Shown here: positions 8,468 to 17,727 of the stretch, in pieces
Layout: every line of letters begins with the position of its first letter
Position numbering within the stretch: the first letter of the stretch is position 1
Assembly (NCBI RefSeq): GCF_009498525.1
Contig: NZ_QSNT01000003.1
Span: 1,238,222 to 1,302,221 of the forward strand
Length of the DNA stretch: 64,000 bases
Reading direction: 5' to 3'
Source of the DNA: Rhizobium sp. ICMP 5592
GTDB taxonomy: Bacteria; Pseudomonadota; Alphaproteobacteria; Rhizobiales; Rhizobiaceae
Program-made: the position numbers and the translations under genes
Notes under the pieces: model-generated
The model's input: only the letters and a program-made list of their open reading frames with translations
Told to the model about the DNA's origin: nothing
Databases searched by the model: none

Positions 8468-9421
8468 ATGATCGTACTTCTCACCCGCCGGATCATGGGC
8501 CTTTTCCTGACCCTGATCGCCGTTTCGCTGCTGCTGTTTGCGGTGATGGCCCTGCTGCCGGGCGATCCCGCCGCCATCACGCTCGGCACCTCGGCAACGC
8601 CGGAGACACTGGCGGCGCTCAGGCAGCAGATGGGTCTCGACCAGTCGCTGCTCCTCCGCTATGGCCAGTGGCTCGGCGGCGCGCTGACCGGCGATCTCGG
8701 CATGTCCTATACCTATGGCGTTCCCGTCGCCGGCCTCATCCTCGAGCGGCTGGCCGTGACGCTGCCGCTCGCGATCCTTGCCATCCTCCTCTCCGTCCTG
8801 ATCGCGGTGCCGCTCGGCGTTGCCGCCGCTGCCAAGCGCGGCGGCGTCTTCGACATCATCGCCACGCTGTTTTCGCAGATGAGCATTGCCGTGCCCGGTT
8901 TCTGGGTGGGGCTACTGCTGATCCTGTTGTTCGCCACCTCGCTCGGCTGGATGCCGGCCGTCGGCTTTCCCGGCTGGGGCAATGGCGTCTGGCCGGCCTT
9001 CAAGGCGCTGATCATGCCAGCCGTGGCGCTGGCCCTGCCGCAGGCCGGTGTGCTCACTCGCGTCACCCGCTCGGCCGTGCTCGACACGCTGCATGAGGAT
9101 TTCGCCCGCACCGCCATTGCCAAGGGCCTGTCGCGCCGCGCCGTGCTCTGGGGACATGTCGTGCCGAATGCGCTGATGCCGGTGATGACCATTCTCGGCC
9201 TGCAATTTACCTTCCTCGTTGCCGGCGCGGTGCTGATCGAGAACGTCTTCAACCTGCCCGGCCTCGGACGGCTCGCCTATCAGGCGCTCAACCAACGCGA
9301 CATCATCGTTCTTCAGGACGTCGTGCTGTTCTTCGCCGGGCTCGTCATCGTCGTCAATTTCCTAGTCGATCTCTCCTATCTGGTCATCGATCCCAGGCTT
9401 CGCAGCGGAGCGGCACGATGA
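8468..9421 (+). CDS. ABC transporter permease, DppB-like
   Basis: A 317-residue inner-membrane permease of the dipeptide/nickel type. It has the N-terminal helix (LFLTLIAVSLLLFAVMALLPGD), the family segment on loading and spacing (MGLDQSLLLRYGQWLGGALTGDLGMSY) and the EAA-type loop near TRSAVLDTLHEDFARTAIAKG. Six membrane segments are apparent. It overlaps the next permease gene by 4 bases, indicating translational coupling. It pairs with the substrate-binding protein upstream. Confidence 0.9.
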   Translation: MIVLLTRRIMGLFLTLIAVSLLLFAVMALLPGDPAAITLGTSATPETLAALRQQMGLDQSLLLRYGQWLGGALTGDLGMSYTYGVPVAGLILERLAVTLPLAILAILLSVLIAVPLGVAAAAKRGGVFDIIATLFSQMSIAVPGFWVGLLLILLFATSLGWMPAVGFPGWGNGVWPAFKALIMPAVALALPQAGVLTRVTRSAVLDTLHEDFARTAIAKGLSRRAVLWGHVVPNALMPVMTILGLQFTFLVAGAVLIENVFNLPGLGRLAYQALNQRDIIVLQDVVLFFAGLVIVVNFLVDLSYLVIDPRLRSGAAR

Positions 9422-10275
9422 CTATCGCCGAGACCACCGCCCCCCGCCGTTCCCGTTTTCGCGCGCTCCGCCGCGCCAACCTCATCGTCGGGGCGATCAT
9501 CATCCTCGCACTTGTCGGCATCGCCATCCTGTCGCTGTTCTGGACGCCGGTGCCGCCGGCGAAGATGCAGATCATTCACAAGCTGCAACCGCCTCTCGGC
9601 TTCGGTCTTCTCGGCACCGATCAGCTTGGCCGCGATGTACTGTCGATGCTGATGGCAGGCTGCTGGAATTCGCTGTCGATCTCGGTGTCGGCGGTGGCGA
9701 TTGGCGGCACGATCGGCACGATGATCGGCGTTGCCGCTGCCGCCCAGCGCGGGCTGTTCGAGGCACTTGTGATGCGCGCCTGCGACGTCATCTTCGCGCT
9801 GCCGCCGATCCTGTCTGCTATGATCCTCGGCGCGTTTCTCGGGACCGGACGCCTGACGGCCATCATCGCCATTGCCACCTTCATGGTTCCGGTCTTTGCC
9901 CGCGTGGCGCTGAGTTCGGCACTGCAGGCTTGGAGCCGCGACTATGTGCTGGCGGCGCGCGCCATCGGCAACACACCCTTCTCGATCACCATGCGGCATG
10001 TGCTGCCGAATATTCTGAGCGGCATCATCGTACAGGCGACGATCCAGCTTGGTCTGGCGATCCTGACGGAAGCAGGCCTCAGCTTCCTCGGCCTCGGCGT
10101 ACCGCCGCCGGCGCCGACCTGGGGACGGATGCTGGCGGATGCGCAGACCTATCTCGGGCTGGCGCCCTGGCTCGCCATCCTGCCGGGCCTTGCCATCGCG
10201 CTCTCCGTCCTCGGCTTCAACATGCTCGGCGACGGCCTGCGCGATCTTCTCGACCCACGCGAAGCCCGCCGCTGA
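9418..10275 (+). CDS. ABC transporter permease, DppC-like
   Basis: A 285-residue inner-membrane permease, partner of the DppB-like protein. The N-terminal helix is LIVGAIIILALVGIAILSLF; GLLGTDQLGRDVLSMLMAG is the DppC hallmark and the EAA loop is in RDYVLAARAIGNTPFSITMRHVLPN. The gene starts inside the previous stop (ATGA overlap). No ATP-binding genes follow, so energising ATPases must be supplied from elsewhere. The amidase gene begins 25 bp downstream. Confidence 0.9.
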   Translation: MTIAETTAPRRSRFRALRRANLIVGAIIILALVGIAILSLFWTPVPPAKMQIIHKLQPPLGFGLLGTDQLGRDVLSMLMAGCWNSLSISVSAVAIGGTIGTMIGVAAAAQRGLFEALVMRACDVIFALPPILSAMILGAFLGTGRLTAIIAIATFMVPVFARVALSSALQAWSRDYVLAARAIGNTPFSITMRHVLPNILSGIIVQATIQLGLAILTEAGLSFLGLGVPPPAPTWGRMLADAQTYLGLAPWLAILPGLAIALSVLGFNMLGDGLRDLLDPREARR

Positions 10276-10300
10276 TTTCAGACCACGAAGAGTATCGACC

Positions 10301-11695
10301 ATGACCGAAACGACCGACCTTTCCATCCGCCAGCTCCTCGAGAAATTTTCCGCAAGGAGCCTTTCGCCGAGCGAATACTGGCTGGCGCTGGAAACACATA
10401 TCGCGGCCTGGGAGCCGACCATCGCAGCTCTCTACGCCTATGACCCGGAGGATGCGCGAAAGCAGGCCGAGGCCTCCACCGAACGTTGGGCCAAGGGTGC
10501 ACCGCTCGGGCCGCTGGACGGCATTCCGGTCACGCTCAAGGAACTGATCGCCACCAAGGGCCAGCCGGTGCCGCTCGGCACGGCGGCCGTCGAACTCGTT
10601 CCCGCTGTTGAAGACGCGCCGATTGCCGCTCGGATGCGCGAGGATGGCGCGGTGATCTTTGCCAAGACCACCTGCCCGGATTACGGCATGCTTTCCTCCG
10701 GCCTTTCCAGCTTCCACAAGCTCAGCCGCAACCCCTGGGACCCCTCGCAGAACCCCGGCGGCTCCAGCGCCGGCGCTTCGGCTGCAGCGGCTGCCGGCTA
10801 CGGTCCCCTGCATATCGGCACGGATATCGGCGGCTCCGTGCGGCTGCCCGCCGGCTGGACCGGCATTTTCGGCTTCAAGCCGAGCCATGGCCGCATTCCG
10901 GTCGACCCCTATTATGTCGGCCGCTGCGCCGGGCCGATGACCCGCACGGTCGAGGACGCCGCCTTTTCCATGGCGACGCTCTCGCGTCCCGACTGGCGCG
11001 ACGGCACCAGCCTTCCGCCCGATGACATCGACTGGATGGATCTCGATATCGACGTGCGCGGGCTGAAGATCGGGCTGATGCTCGACGCCGGCTGCGGTCT
11101 GCCAGTCGATGACGAAGTGCGCGATGCTGTTATTGCCGCTGCCAAGCGTTTCGAGGAGGCCGGCGCTATCGTTATCGATGTTGCGCCGGTGCTGACGCGG
11201 CAGATGCTGGACGGGCTGGACGTCTTCTGGCGGGCACGTTTCTGGGGCGATATCGTCAATCTGAGCGAAGAGCGCCGCGAGATGATTCTGCCCTATATCC
11301 ACATTTGGGCGAAGGGTGGCGCCGACATCAGCGGCGTCGATGCCGTGCGCGGCTTCAACCAGACGATCGAGATGCGCAAGAGCTGCGGCAAGCTCTTCAC
11401 CGAAGTAGACGCGGTGCTGTCGCCGACCAATCCGATCGTCTCCTATCCGGCGGAATGGGCATCGCCCACCAACGATCCGGCCCTGCCCTTCGAGCATATC
11501 GGCTTCACCGTCCCTTGGAACATGTCGGAGCAGCCGGCCTCCTCGATCAATTGCGGCTTCTCCCGCTCCGGCATGCCGATCGGCCTGCAGATCGTCGGCC
11601 CGCGCTTCGGCGACATGCTGGTGCTGAAGCTTTCGAAGGCCTACGAGACCTGGACCGGCGGTGTGACGAATTGGCCGAAAGCGCCAGCCGTATAA
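10301..11695 (+). CDS. Amidase (amidase-signature family)
   Basis: A 464-residue cytosolic amidase. The Lys-cisSer-Ser triad is visible: Lys80 in VTLKELIATKG, Ser155/156 in PGGSSAGAS and the nucleophile Ser179 in GTDIGGSVR. It hydrolyses an amide to an acid and ammonia; the substrate is not deducible. ATG 10301 is chosen because the earlier part of the frame overlaps the permease gene. It lies directly downstream of the transporter permeases and is probably co-transcribed, suggesting that imported amides are its substrates. Confidence 0.88.
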   Translation: MTETTDLSIRQLLEKFSARSLSPSEYWLALETHIAAWEPTIAALYAYDPEDARKQAEASTERWAKGAPLGPLDGIPVTLKELIATKGQPVPLGTAAVELVPAVEDAPIAARMREDGAVIFAKTTCPDYGMLSSGLSSFHKLSRNPWDPSQNPGGSSAGASAAAAAGYGPLHIGTDIGGSVRLPAGWTGIFGFKPSHGRIPVDPYYVGRCAGPMTRTVEDAAFSMATLSRPDWRDGTSLPPDDIDWMDLDIDVRGLKIGLMLDAGCGLPVDDEVRDAVIAAAKRFEEAGAIVIDVAPVLTRQMLDGLDVFWRARFWGDIVNLSEERREMILPYIHIWAKGGADISGVDAVRGFNQTIEMRKSCGKLFTEVDAVLSPTNPIVSYPAEWASPTNDPALPFEHIGFTVPWNMSEQPASSINCGFSRSGMPIGLQIVGPRFGDMLVLKLSKAYETWTGGVTNWPKAPAV

Positions 11696-11734
11696 CTCCT
11701 TCTCTCTTAGGAGGTCCGACGGGCGAGGATGCCG

Positions 11735-11974
11735 CTACAAGGTCGCCGCACCCTTTTCCTCGACATCGGCGCCGAGGTCCAGAAGCGCCTTTTCGATCAC
11801 GCGCAGATCATCTTGCAGACCGTCGTCGGCGCTCATCGTGCTCTCGCTGCCGGCGCGCTGGATGCCGCGCGCTTCGCTCTGCAACTCGAGCAGCCGGTCG
11901 ATCTTCCGGCTGCGCCTGAGATGGCTGTCGCCGAGAATGTCCCTGATCGCCTGTTCCATCGCGGTAATCGGCAT
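11735..11974 (-). CDS. Small hypothetical protein, 79 aa
   Basis: The protein begins MPITAMEQAIRDILGD, with AGGAGA just upstream of the ATG at 11974. It is charged, helical and rich in Leu, Glu, Asp and Arg, with a possible short coiled coil (RKIDRLLELQSEARG). It has no signal peptide or known motif. It lies 77 bp downstream of the NlpC/P60 gene on the same strand and converges on the amidase gene. No function is assigned. Confidence 0.6.
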   Translation of the reverse strand: MPITAMEQAIRDILGDSHLRRSRKIDRLLELQSEARGIQRAGSESTMSADDGLQDDLRVIEKALLDLGADVEEKGAATL

Positions 11975-12051
11975 GATGCGTCTCCTCTCGAACAAAAGGA
12001 TGTTCAATCGAGAGAATAACGGTCCAGATCAGCGACGGTTCCGATCAGCGC

Positions 12052-12906
12052 TCAATCGCCGAGGCGGCGATAGCCAGTCGGATACTCATAGAGCCAGCCG
12101 ATGCGCTCGACGGCGGCGGCGAAATTCTCGCGGGCGACGGTCATGGTGTGGCCGTTGGCGTGGATGATGGTGTCCGCGTCTTCCATCACCGCCGCGTGGC
12201 CCTTCCAGAAGACGAAATCCCCACGCTTCAGTTCTTCGCGGGCAATCGGCTTGCCAAGCCCGGCCGATTGCATGTCGGAATCGCGCGGCGCGGCGCGGCC
12301 CGTCATCAGGAGTGCGAGCTGGATCAGGCTGGAGCAATCGACGCCAAGGCCGGAACGGCCGCCCCACAGATAAGGCGTTTCCATGAATTTCGCGGCGATC
12401 TCCACATAGTCGCCGCCATCATTATAGCCGATCGGCTGCACATGCTTGGCGAAAATGGCGGTGCCGTCTTCCAACACGACGTAATGATTGCCGCGCGCCT
12501 CCGCTGTGCCGACGACACGAACGCGGCTGCCCATGGAGAGCACGCCAGTATGGGGCTTGCGCAGTTCCGGTTCCGGATAAAGGAAAGTCCGCTGCGGCAC
12601 GACGATATGGGTCGGCGCCGCGAGCCCTTCCTTGATCGCCTCTTCAGACAAATAGCCGACATAACCGTCCGAGACCGCCTTCACCCAGGCCCAACCATCC
12701 TTGCGCTCGAAAACAGTGACATCCTCGCCGAGCAAGAGCTCCGTATCGATGCCGCGTGCCAGATCCGGCTGCGGACGCAGAGCCACGACCGGAACGACCA
12801 CCTGCGCCCTGGTGCCCTCGACGAAACGTTCGGCCTCGACCTTGCCCTGAAGAGAGGCTTCGGCGAGATCGGGCCGAAAGGCATTAAGGCGGCGGTCGAG
12901 CGTCAT
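12052..12906 (-). CDS. NlpC/P60 family cysteine peptidase with SH3-like region
   Basis: A 284-residue cell-wall hydrolase type protein. The N-terminal part (about 35-160) looks like two bacterial SH3 repeats (LRPQPD, DGWAWVKAVSDGYVGYL, and TFLYPEPELRKP onward). The C-terminal NlpC/P60 domain carries Cys191 (GVDCSSLIQ), His237 (WKGHAAV) and His249 (IIHANGH), a complete Cys-His-His set. It probably cleaves peptidoglycan stem peptides (gamma-D-Glu-diamino acid bonds). No signal peptide is evident, as in dipeptidyl-peptidase VI-like proteins that act on recycled muropeptides in the cytosol. It starts 11 bp after the MarR-like gene, so both may form one operon. Confidence 0.85.
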   Translation of the reverse strand: MTLDRRLNAFRPDLAEASLQGKVEAERFVEGTRAQVVVPVVALRPQPDLARGIDTELLLGEDVTVFERKDGWAWVKAVSDGYVGYLSEEAIKEGLAAPTHIVVPQRTFLYPEPELRKPHTGVLSMGSRVRVVGTAEARGNHYVVLEDGTAIFAKHVQPIGYNDGGDYVEIAAKFMETPYLWGGRSGLGVDCSSLIQLALLMTGRAAPRDSDMQSAGLGKPIAREELKRGDFVFWKGHAAVMEDADTIIHANGHTMTVARENFAAAVERIGWLYEYPTGYRRLGD

Positions 12907-12917
12907 GACGATGGTTC

Positions 12918-13274
12918 CTAGACTGATAGTTTACGGCCTTGCGCGATGACGAGATCACCGAGCTTTTCGAGATAGAGCGCGCCGGTTACCGTGCGCTTGA
13001 TGATGACATTGCGACGATCGCGGTCGTCGCGCACGCGGTCGACCAGCCCCATCTCGCCCATGGTGTCGAGCGCGCGGGTGATGACCGGCTTGGTGACGCC
13101 GAGCGTCGCGGCAAGCCCGCGCACCGTATGCGGCGGCGGCACGAGATAGATCTGCAGGAGGATTGTTGTCTGCCGCAGGGTCAAATCATGATCCTCGCGG
13201 CGCACTTGTTCGAGCGCCACGCCATGCCAGAGGCCGAGAGCCTGCGAGGCAGAGAGTTCAAGCGGCAAAGGCAA
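12918..13274 (-). CDS. MarR-type winged-helix regulator
   Basis: A 118-residue DNA-binding protein. The wHTH core is TVRGLAATLGVTKPVITRALDTMGEMGLVDRVRDDRDRRN (about 48-88), with the DxRDRR wing typical of MarR proteins. The only plausible start is TTG at 13274 (GGGG upstream); no ATG gives a full domain. It lies 11 bp upstream of the NlpC/P60 gene. The ligand is unknown. Confidence 0.75.
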   Translation of the reverse strand: MPLPLELSASQALGLWHGVALEQVRREDHDLTLRQTTILLQIYLVPPPHTVRGLAATLGVTKPVITRALDTMGEMGLVDRVRDDRDRRNVIIKRTVTGALYLEKLGDLVIAQGRKLSV

Positions 13275-13324
13275 CCCCGGAGATCGTTACGCTACCGTTT
13301 CAGTTTCCGCCAAGATCGTGGCGG

Positions 13325-13557
13325 ATTCAAGCCCAATCCTTCGCCTCGCGATGCGGGGGGAAGGTGGGACCGAGACATTGAGTGAAGCGAAAGGTCGAGG
13401 GCTCGGATGAGGGGCTCTCTCGCAAGCAGCCGTAAATCCGGAATTACCGTCTTCTCGAACCGCATCACGGTGATGGTCAGGCCAGTCCGGTGTTGCCGCA
13501 CCGTTGTGCCTGGCCCCTCACCCTAGCCCTCTCCCCGCATTGCGGGGAGAGGGGACT
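13325..13557. repeat. Mosaic intergenic repeat with perfect hairpin
   Basis: The non-coding stretch before the aminopeptidase stop holds repeat-like pieces. The clearest is a 12-bp perfect stem, CCTCTCCCCGCA against TGCGGGGAGAGG (13528-13552), preceded by CCCTCACCCTAG. This resembles rhizobial RIME-like elements. It could also act as a transcription stop for the minus-strand aminopeptidase gene, although no T-run follows. Confidence 0.55.
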
Positions 13558-13565
13558 GTTGCGTC

Positions 13566-14957
13566 CTACCGCACGCTCTCGCGGATATGATGATACAGCG
13601 CCCGGATCGCCTGCGCCTCGCCGCCGCCCGGCGAATGCGGGCGTTCGTTTTGAGCCCAGCCGTAGATATCGAAATGCACCCAGCTCGGGGTTTTCGTTAC
13701 GAAGCGGCGCAGGAACAGCGCGGCCGTGATCGAGCCGGCCATGCCGCCGGAGGGAGCGTTGGTGATATCGGCGAATTTGGCGCGGATATCCTTGTCGTAG
13801 CCATTGTAGAGCGGCAGGCGCCAGAGCGGATCGTCGGTCTCGAGACTTGCCTCGGTGAGGTCGTGGGCGAGATCGTTGTCGTCGGTGAAGAAGGGCGGTA
13901 GGTCGGGGCCGAGGGCGACGCGGGCAGCGCCCGTCAGGGTCGCCATGTCGATCATCAGATCCGGCGCATCTTCGTCGGCATAGGCAAGCGCATCGGCGAG
14001 GATCAGCCGGCCCTCGGCGTCGGTATTGTCGATCTGCACCGTCAGACCCTTGCGGCTGCGGTAGATGTCGCCGGGGCGAAAGGCATTGGCGGAAATCGAG
14101 TTTTCGACGACGGGAACGATGACGCGCAGGTCGACCTTGAGCTTGGCATCCATGATCATCAGCGCCAGGCCCATGACATTGGCAGCGCCGCCCATGTCCT
14201 TCTTCATCAACAGCATCGAGGAGGCCGGCTTGATGTCGAGGCCGCCGGTGTCGAAGCAAACGCCCTTGCCGACCAGCGTGATACGGCGATGGCCCTTCTT
14301 GCCCCAGCGCAGTTCCAGGAGGCGCGGCGCATCGGCGCTGGCGCGGCCGACAGTGTGCACCAGCGGGAAATTCTCCTTCAGCAGGTCGTCACCGATGATG
14401 ACGGACATCTCTGCCTTATAGTGCTCGGCAAGCGCCCGGAAGGCGGCTTCGAGCTGTTCCGGCCCCATATCGTTGGTCGGCGTGTTGATGAGGTCACGGG
14501 CGAGGAAGACGCCGGCGAGCTGGCGCTTGATGTCGGCGGCGTCGGCGTCGCGCGGGATCATCAGCGTCGGTCCGGCCGCCTTTTCCGACTTGTAGCGCTC
14601 GAAGCGGTAGCTGCCGAGGCCGAAGCCGAGCGAAAGCCGGTTCGCCGTCAGCGGCGCGGTCTCGATATGCCACTCGCCGGCCGGCAGCGATCGCGCCAGC
14701 TTGCCGGTGAGGAAGGGCTGTTCCGAGGGGTTGGAGCCGAGGCCGAACAGCGCGCCGCCGAGATGGCCCTCGGCCGTCGGGATCAGCAAGAGCGAGCCGC
14801 TTTCCGCCTTGTAGCCGGCCTTGTGTGCCCAATCGAGCGCGATCGGATCGATGGTACCGGTCTCGATATGCGCCGGGGTAACGGCAAAGATCGGCAGCGT
14901 CGCGCCACCCTTCGAATTGAACGGCGTTGCGCGCTCGATGTACTGATAGGGGGCCAT
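13566..14957 (-). CDS. Leucyl aminopeptidase family protein (M17)
   Basis: A 463-residue cytosolic metallo-aminopeptidase. M17 signatures are present: GKGVCFDTGGLDIKPASS, the metal-binding MKKDMGGAA and the hallmark NTDAEGRLILADAL. It removes N-terminal residues from peptides. The start at 14957 has AAAGGA upstream. The length is typical for the PepB-like branch. It is transcribed divergently from tadD, and the shared upstream region contains a CtrA-like site. Confidence 0.92.
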   Translation of the reverse strand: MAPYQYIERATPFNSKGGATLPIFAVTPAHIETGTIDPIALDWAHKAGYKAESGSLLLIPTAEGHLGGALFGLGSNPSEQPFLTGKLARSLPAGEWHIETAPLTANRLSLGFGLGSYRFERYKSEKAAGPTLMIPRDADAADIKRQLAGVFLARDLINTPTNDMGPEQLEAAFRALAEHYKAEMSVIIGDDLLKENFPLVHTVGRASADAPRLLELRWGKKGHRRITLVGKGVCFDTGGLDIKPASSMLLMKKDMGGAANVMGLALMIMDAKLKVDLRVIVPVVENSISANAFRPGDIYRSRKGLTVQIDNTDAEGRLILADALAYADEDAPDLMIDMATLTGAARVALGPDLPPFFTDDNDLAHDLTEASLETDDPLWRLPLYNGYDKDIRAKFADITNAPSGGMAGSITAALFLRRFVTKTPSWVHFDIYGWAQNERPHSPGGGEAQAIRALYHHIRESVR

Positions 14958-14993
14958 GACTATCCTTTGGCGGTCATTTCAGGGAATCATCAG

Positions 14994-15008
14994 TTAACTG
15001 TCTGTTAG
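14994..15008. promoter_or_regulatory. CtrA-like box between aminopeptidase and tadD
   Basis: TTAA, seven bases, then TTAG: one mismatch from the CtrA consensus TTAA-N7-TTAA. It sits about 100 bp before tadD, in AT-richer sequence with another TTAAC just after. Confidence 0.35.
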
Positions 15009-15104
15009 GGTTAACAGATTATTGCTGGAGCGAACATTGCGTCAAACCTTTCCCTGTTCCGATTTGAGGCCAGACGCAGGACTCTGACATTCAGGGATAG
15101 GGAC

Positions 15105-15932
15105 ATGTCCGCCGCTTCCACCACGTCTTCGCTCAAGACTTTCCTTTTCCGCGGCGCCTCGGCAGCTCTTCTGGCGCTGGCCCTGGCGGGCTGCTCGACA
15201 ACGGGCAAGGACAGGATGACGACCGGTTCGATCCCGAAAGTGTCGAAGCCGGTCGACGAGATGAGCGGCGCGGACCTCGCCCAGGCGACCCTTACCCTTG
15301 GCAAGGCCTACGACGCTAACCCAAAGGACCGCGACACTGGCGTCAACTACGCCAATGTGCTGCGCATGAGTGGCCGCAACGAACAGGCGCTCGCCGTCAT
15401 GCAGCAGGTGGCGATCACCCATCCGAGCGACCGCGGCGTGCTGGCCGCCTATGGTAAGGCCCAGGCGGCGGCGGGCCAATTGCAAGAGGCGCTGGCGACC
15501 ATCGACCGCGCGCAGATGCCGGATCGGCCGGACTGGCGGCTGGTTTCGGCCGAAGGGGCGATCCTCGATCAGCTCGGCCGCTCGAACGAGGCTCGCGGCA
15601 AATATCGCGATGCCCTGGTGCTCGCCCCGAACGAACCGTCCATCCTTTCCAATCTCGGCATGTCCTATGTGCTGACCGGCGACCTCAAGACCGCCGAAAC
15701 CTATCTGCGCTCCGCCGCCGGCCAGCCGACGGCCGACAGCCGCGTGCGCCAGAACCTGGCCCTCGTCGTCGGCCTGCAGGGCCGCTTCCCCGAGGCCGAG
15801 CAGATTGCCCGCCAGGAGCTGACGCAGCAGCAGGCCGATGCCAATGTGGCCTATCTGCGCGGCATGCTGGCGCAGCAGAATTCCTGGCAGAAACTCGCCA
15901 CCAGCGATGGTGCCAAGAAGGCGGTCAATTAG
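15105..15932 (+). CDS. tadD: TadD-like TPR lipoprotein of the Tad pilus
   Basis: A 275-residue protein with a lipoprotein signal (LALAGC, Cys30) followed by tandem tetratricopeptide repeats from about 55 to 260 (for example DTGVNYANVLRMSGRNEQAL and PSILSNLGMSYVLTGDLKTA). TadD is a pilotin-like assembly factor for the Tad secretin. The gene is oriented opposite to the main cpa/tad operon, and the lysE-type gene separates it from tadC. Confidence 0.85.
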   Translation: MSAASTTSSLKTFLFRGASAALLALALAGCSTTGKDRMTTGSIPKVSKPVDEMSGADLAQATLTLGKAYDANPKDRDTGVNYANVLRMSGRNEQALAVMQQVAITHPSDRGVLAAYGKAQAAAGQLQEALATIDRAQMPDRPDWRLVSAEGAILDQLGRSNEARGKYRDALVLAPNEPSILSNLGMSYVLTGDLKTAETYLRSAAGQPTADSRVRQNLALVVGLQGRFPEAEQIARQELTQQQADANVAYLRGMLAQQNSWQKLATSDGAKKAVN

Positions 15933-15936
15933 GCCT

Positions 15937-16581
15937 TCAGCGCCAGATATGCCGCGGCAGGCCCTCGCTCACGAGCCGGGCGCCGAGAGCACCCATGACG
16001 GCGCCCGCCACCCTGTCGATCCAGAGCTTTGATCCCAAATAAAGCGCGCGGGGACGGTTGGACGAGAAGGCAAGCGTCACCACCGTATACCAGCCCACCT
16101 CGATCGCGAAGACCGCCGGCGGCAGCGCGACCAGCAGCCAGAGCGCGGGCTGGGCCGGGAGAAGTGCGGCAAAGATACTGCCATAGAAAATCGCGGTCTT
16201 CGGATTGCTGAGCTGCGTGCCGAGCGCGAACCAGTAATTGCGCGCGACACTCGCTCCAGCAGGCGATGCCGGTGCGTCGAGAGCGAGATCCTGCGCCGCG
16301 CCGCGCCAGATACGGATGCCGATATAGATCAGATAGAGGCCGCCGGCGACCTTGAGGGCGAGATAGAGCCATTCGACCTGCATCAGCAGCGCGCTCAAAC
16401 CGAACAGGGCCAGGGTTGCGAAGATGACGCTGCCGGTTCCCATGCCGAAGGCGGCGGCCAGCCCCGCCTGGCGTGAACGCGAAACGGCGATGCGGGACAC
16501 CAGGACGAAACTCGGCCCAGGGCTGGCCGCACCGATCAGGACGGCGGCAAGAATGCTGAAAAAGATGGCCATGGACGACAT
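15937..16581 (-). CDS. LysE/RhtB-family amino acid exporter
   Basis: A 214-residue inner-membrane protein with about six hydrophobic segments. The start at 16581 (GGGAG upstream) gives the family opening MAIFFSILAAVLIGAASPGPSFV; the GAASPGP stretch is the LysE/RhtB hallmark. It likely exports amino acids or derivatives. It converges on tadD (4-bp gap) and interrupts the tad locus, so it is probably not part of pilus assembly. Confidence 0.88.
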   Translation of the reverse strand: MSSMAIFFSILAAVLIGAASPGPSFVLVSRIAVSRSRQAGLAAAFGMGTGSVIFATLALFGLSALLMQVEWLYLALKVAGGLYLIYIGIRIWRGAAQDLALDAPASPAGASVARNYWFALGTQLSNPKTAIFYGSIFAALLPAQPALWLLVALPPAVFAIEVGWYTVVTLAFSSNRPRALYLGSKLWIDRVAGAVMGALGARLVSEGLPRHIWR

Positions 16582-16725
16582 GCAGCAACTCCCATTTCGG
16601 TTGGAAATTTGCCCAGGCAAGCGGCTCTGTCTTCGCCGCGCTCCCCGATGGTCATCCATCCTACCTTGCCAGTTACGCGGAATCGAAAGGTAAACGCTCT
16701 CGGTGTCGGCGGCAAGGTTTGCCCG

Positions 16726-17706
16726 TCAGAACTTGTCCATCACCTGGATGATGGCCGGGCCGAGAATGACGGCCATGAGGACGGGCAGAAAGAAGACGAT
16801 CATCGGCACGGTCAGTTTCGGCGGCAGCGCGGCGGCCTTCTTTTCCGCCTCGTTCATGCGCTCGTCGCGGCCTTCCTGCGCCAGCACGCGCAGCGCCTGC
16901 GACACCGGCGTGCCGTAGCGCTCCGCCTGGATCAGGGCCTGCGTCACCGACTTGACGATTTCGATCTGGGTGCGGGCGGCGAGGTTGTCGAAGGCAGTGC
17001 GCCGCTCCTGCAGGAAGGAGAGCTCGGCCGTGGTCAAGACCATTTCCTCGGCAAGTGCCGGCGACTGCTCCGCCATTTCCTCGGAGACGCGGCGCATGCC
17101 GGCTTCGATGGAGATGCCCGATTCCACGCAGATCAGCATCAGGTCGAGCGCATCCGGCCAGGCGCGCTTGATGGATTTCTGCCGCTTGGTTACCCGGTTG
17201 GAAATATAGATATTCGGTGAGTAGAAGCCGAGATAGGCGGTGCCGATGACGCCGAGGAGGCGGAATGCGAAGGGCTTGGCGGCAAAATAGCCAAGGCCGA
17301 AAACCAGGAAGACGGCGACGGCCAGAAACAGAAAGGGCAGCAGGAAACGCGCCACCAGGAACATGTTCAGCGCGTTTTCCGAGCGCAGACCGGCGGCACG
17401 CAGGCGATTGACGGTGTTGGTGTCGACCAGCGCGTTGCGGAGATTGAAGCGCTCGACGATCTGGCGGACGTTCTTGTTGTTCTGGCTGCGTAGGGACGCC
17501 TTGCTGCCGTCCGAGTTCAGCCGGGCGCGTTCGCGGGCGCGGATCTGCTCGCGCTCGGTGGAGACCGCCTTCATGCGCTTGTTGAGATCGCCGCGCTCGA
17601 GGAAGGGCACGGCAATCGTGTAGAAGGTGGCGAAGACGGCAATCGCCACGAAAACGGCGAGGATCGTGCCGGGGTCGGTCAATCTGGCGGCAATATCGGA
17701 ACTCAT
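16726..17706 (-). CDS. tadC: TadC, pilus inner-membrane platform protein
   Basis: A 326-residue protein with a type II secretion F domain (about 180-310: AWPDALDLMLICVESGISIEAGMRRVSEE) and hydrophobic segments at the N-terminus, centre and C-terminus. With TadB it forms the inner-membrane platform of the Tad machine. It is the last gene of the minus-strand cpa/tad run, 21 bp after tadB. Confidence 0.92.
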   Translation of the reverse strand: MSSDIAARLTDPGTILAVFVAIAVFATFYTIAVPFLERGDLNKRMKAVSTEREQIRARERARLNSDGSKASLRSQNNKNVRQIVERFNLRNALVDTNTVNRLRAAGLRSENALNMFLVARFLLPFLFLAVAVFLVFGLGYFAAKPFAFRLLGVIGTAYLGFYSPNIYISNRVTKRQKSIKRAWPDALDLMLICVESGISIEAGMRRVSEEMAEQSPALAEEMVLTTAELSFLQERRTAFDNLAARTQIEIVKSVTQALIQAERYGTPVSQALRVLAQEGRDERMNEAEKKAAALPPKLTVPMIVFFLPVLMAVILGPAIIQVMDKF

Positions 17707-17727
17707 GAGCTGTGCGTATCCTTCCGA

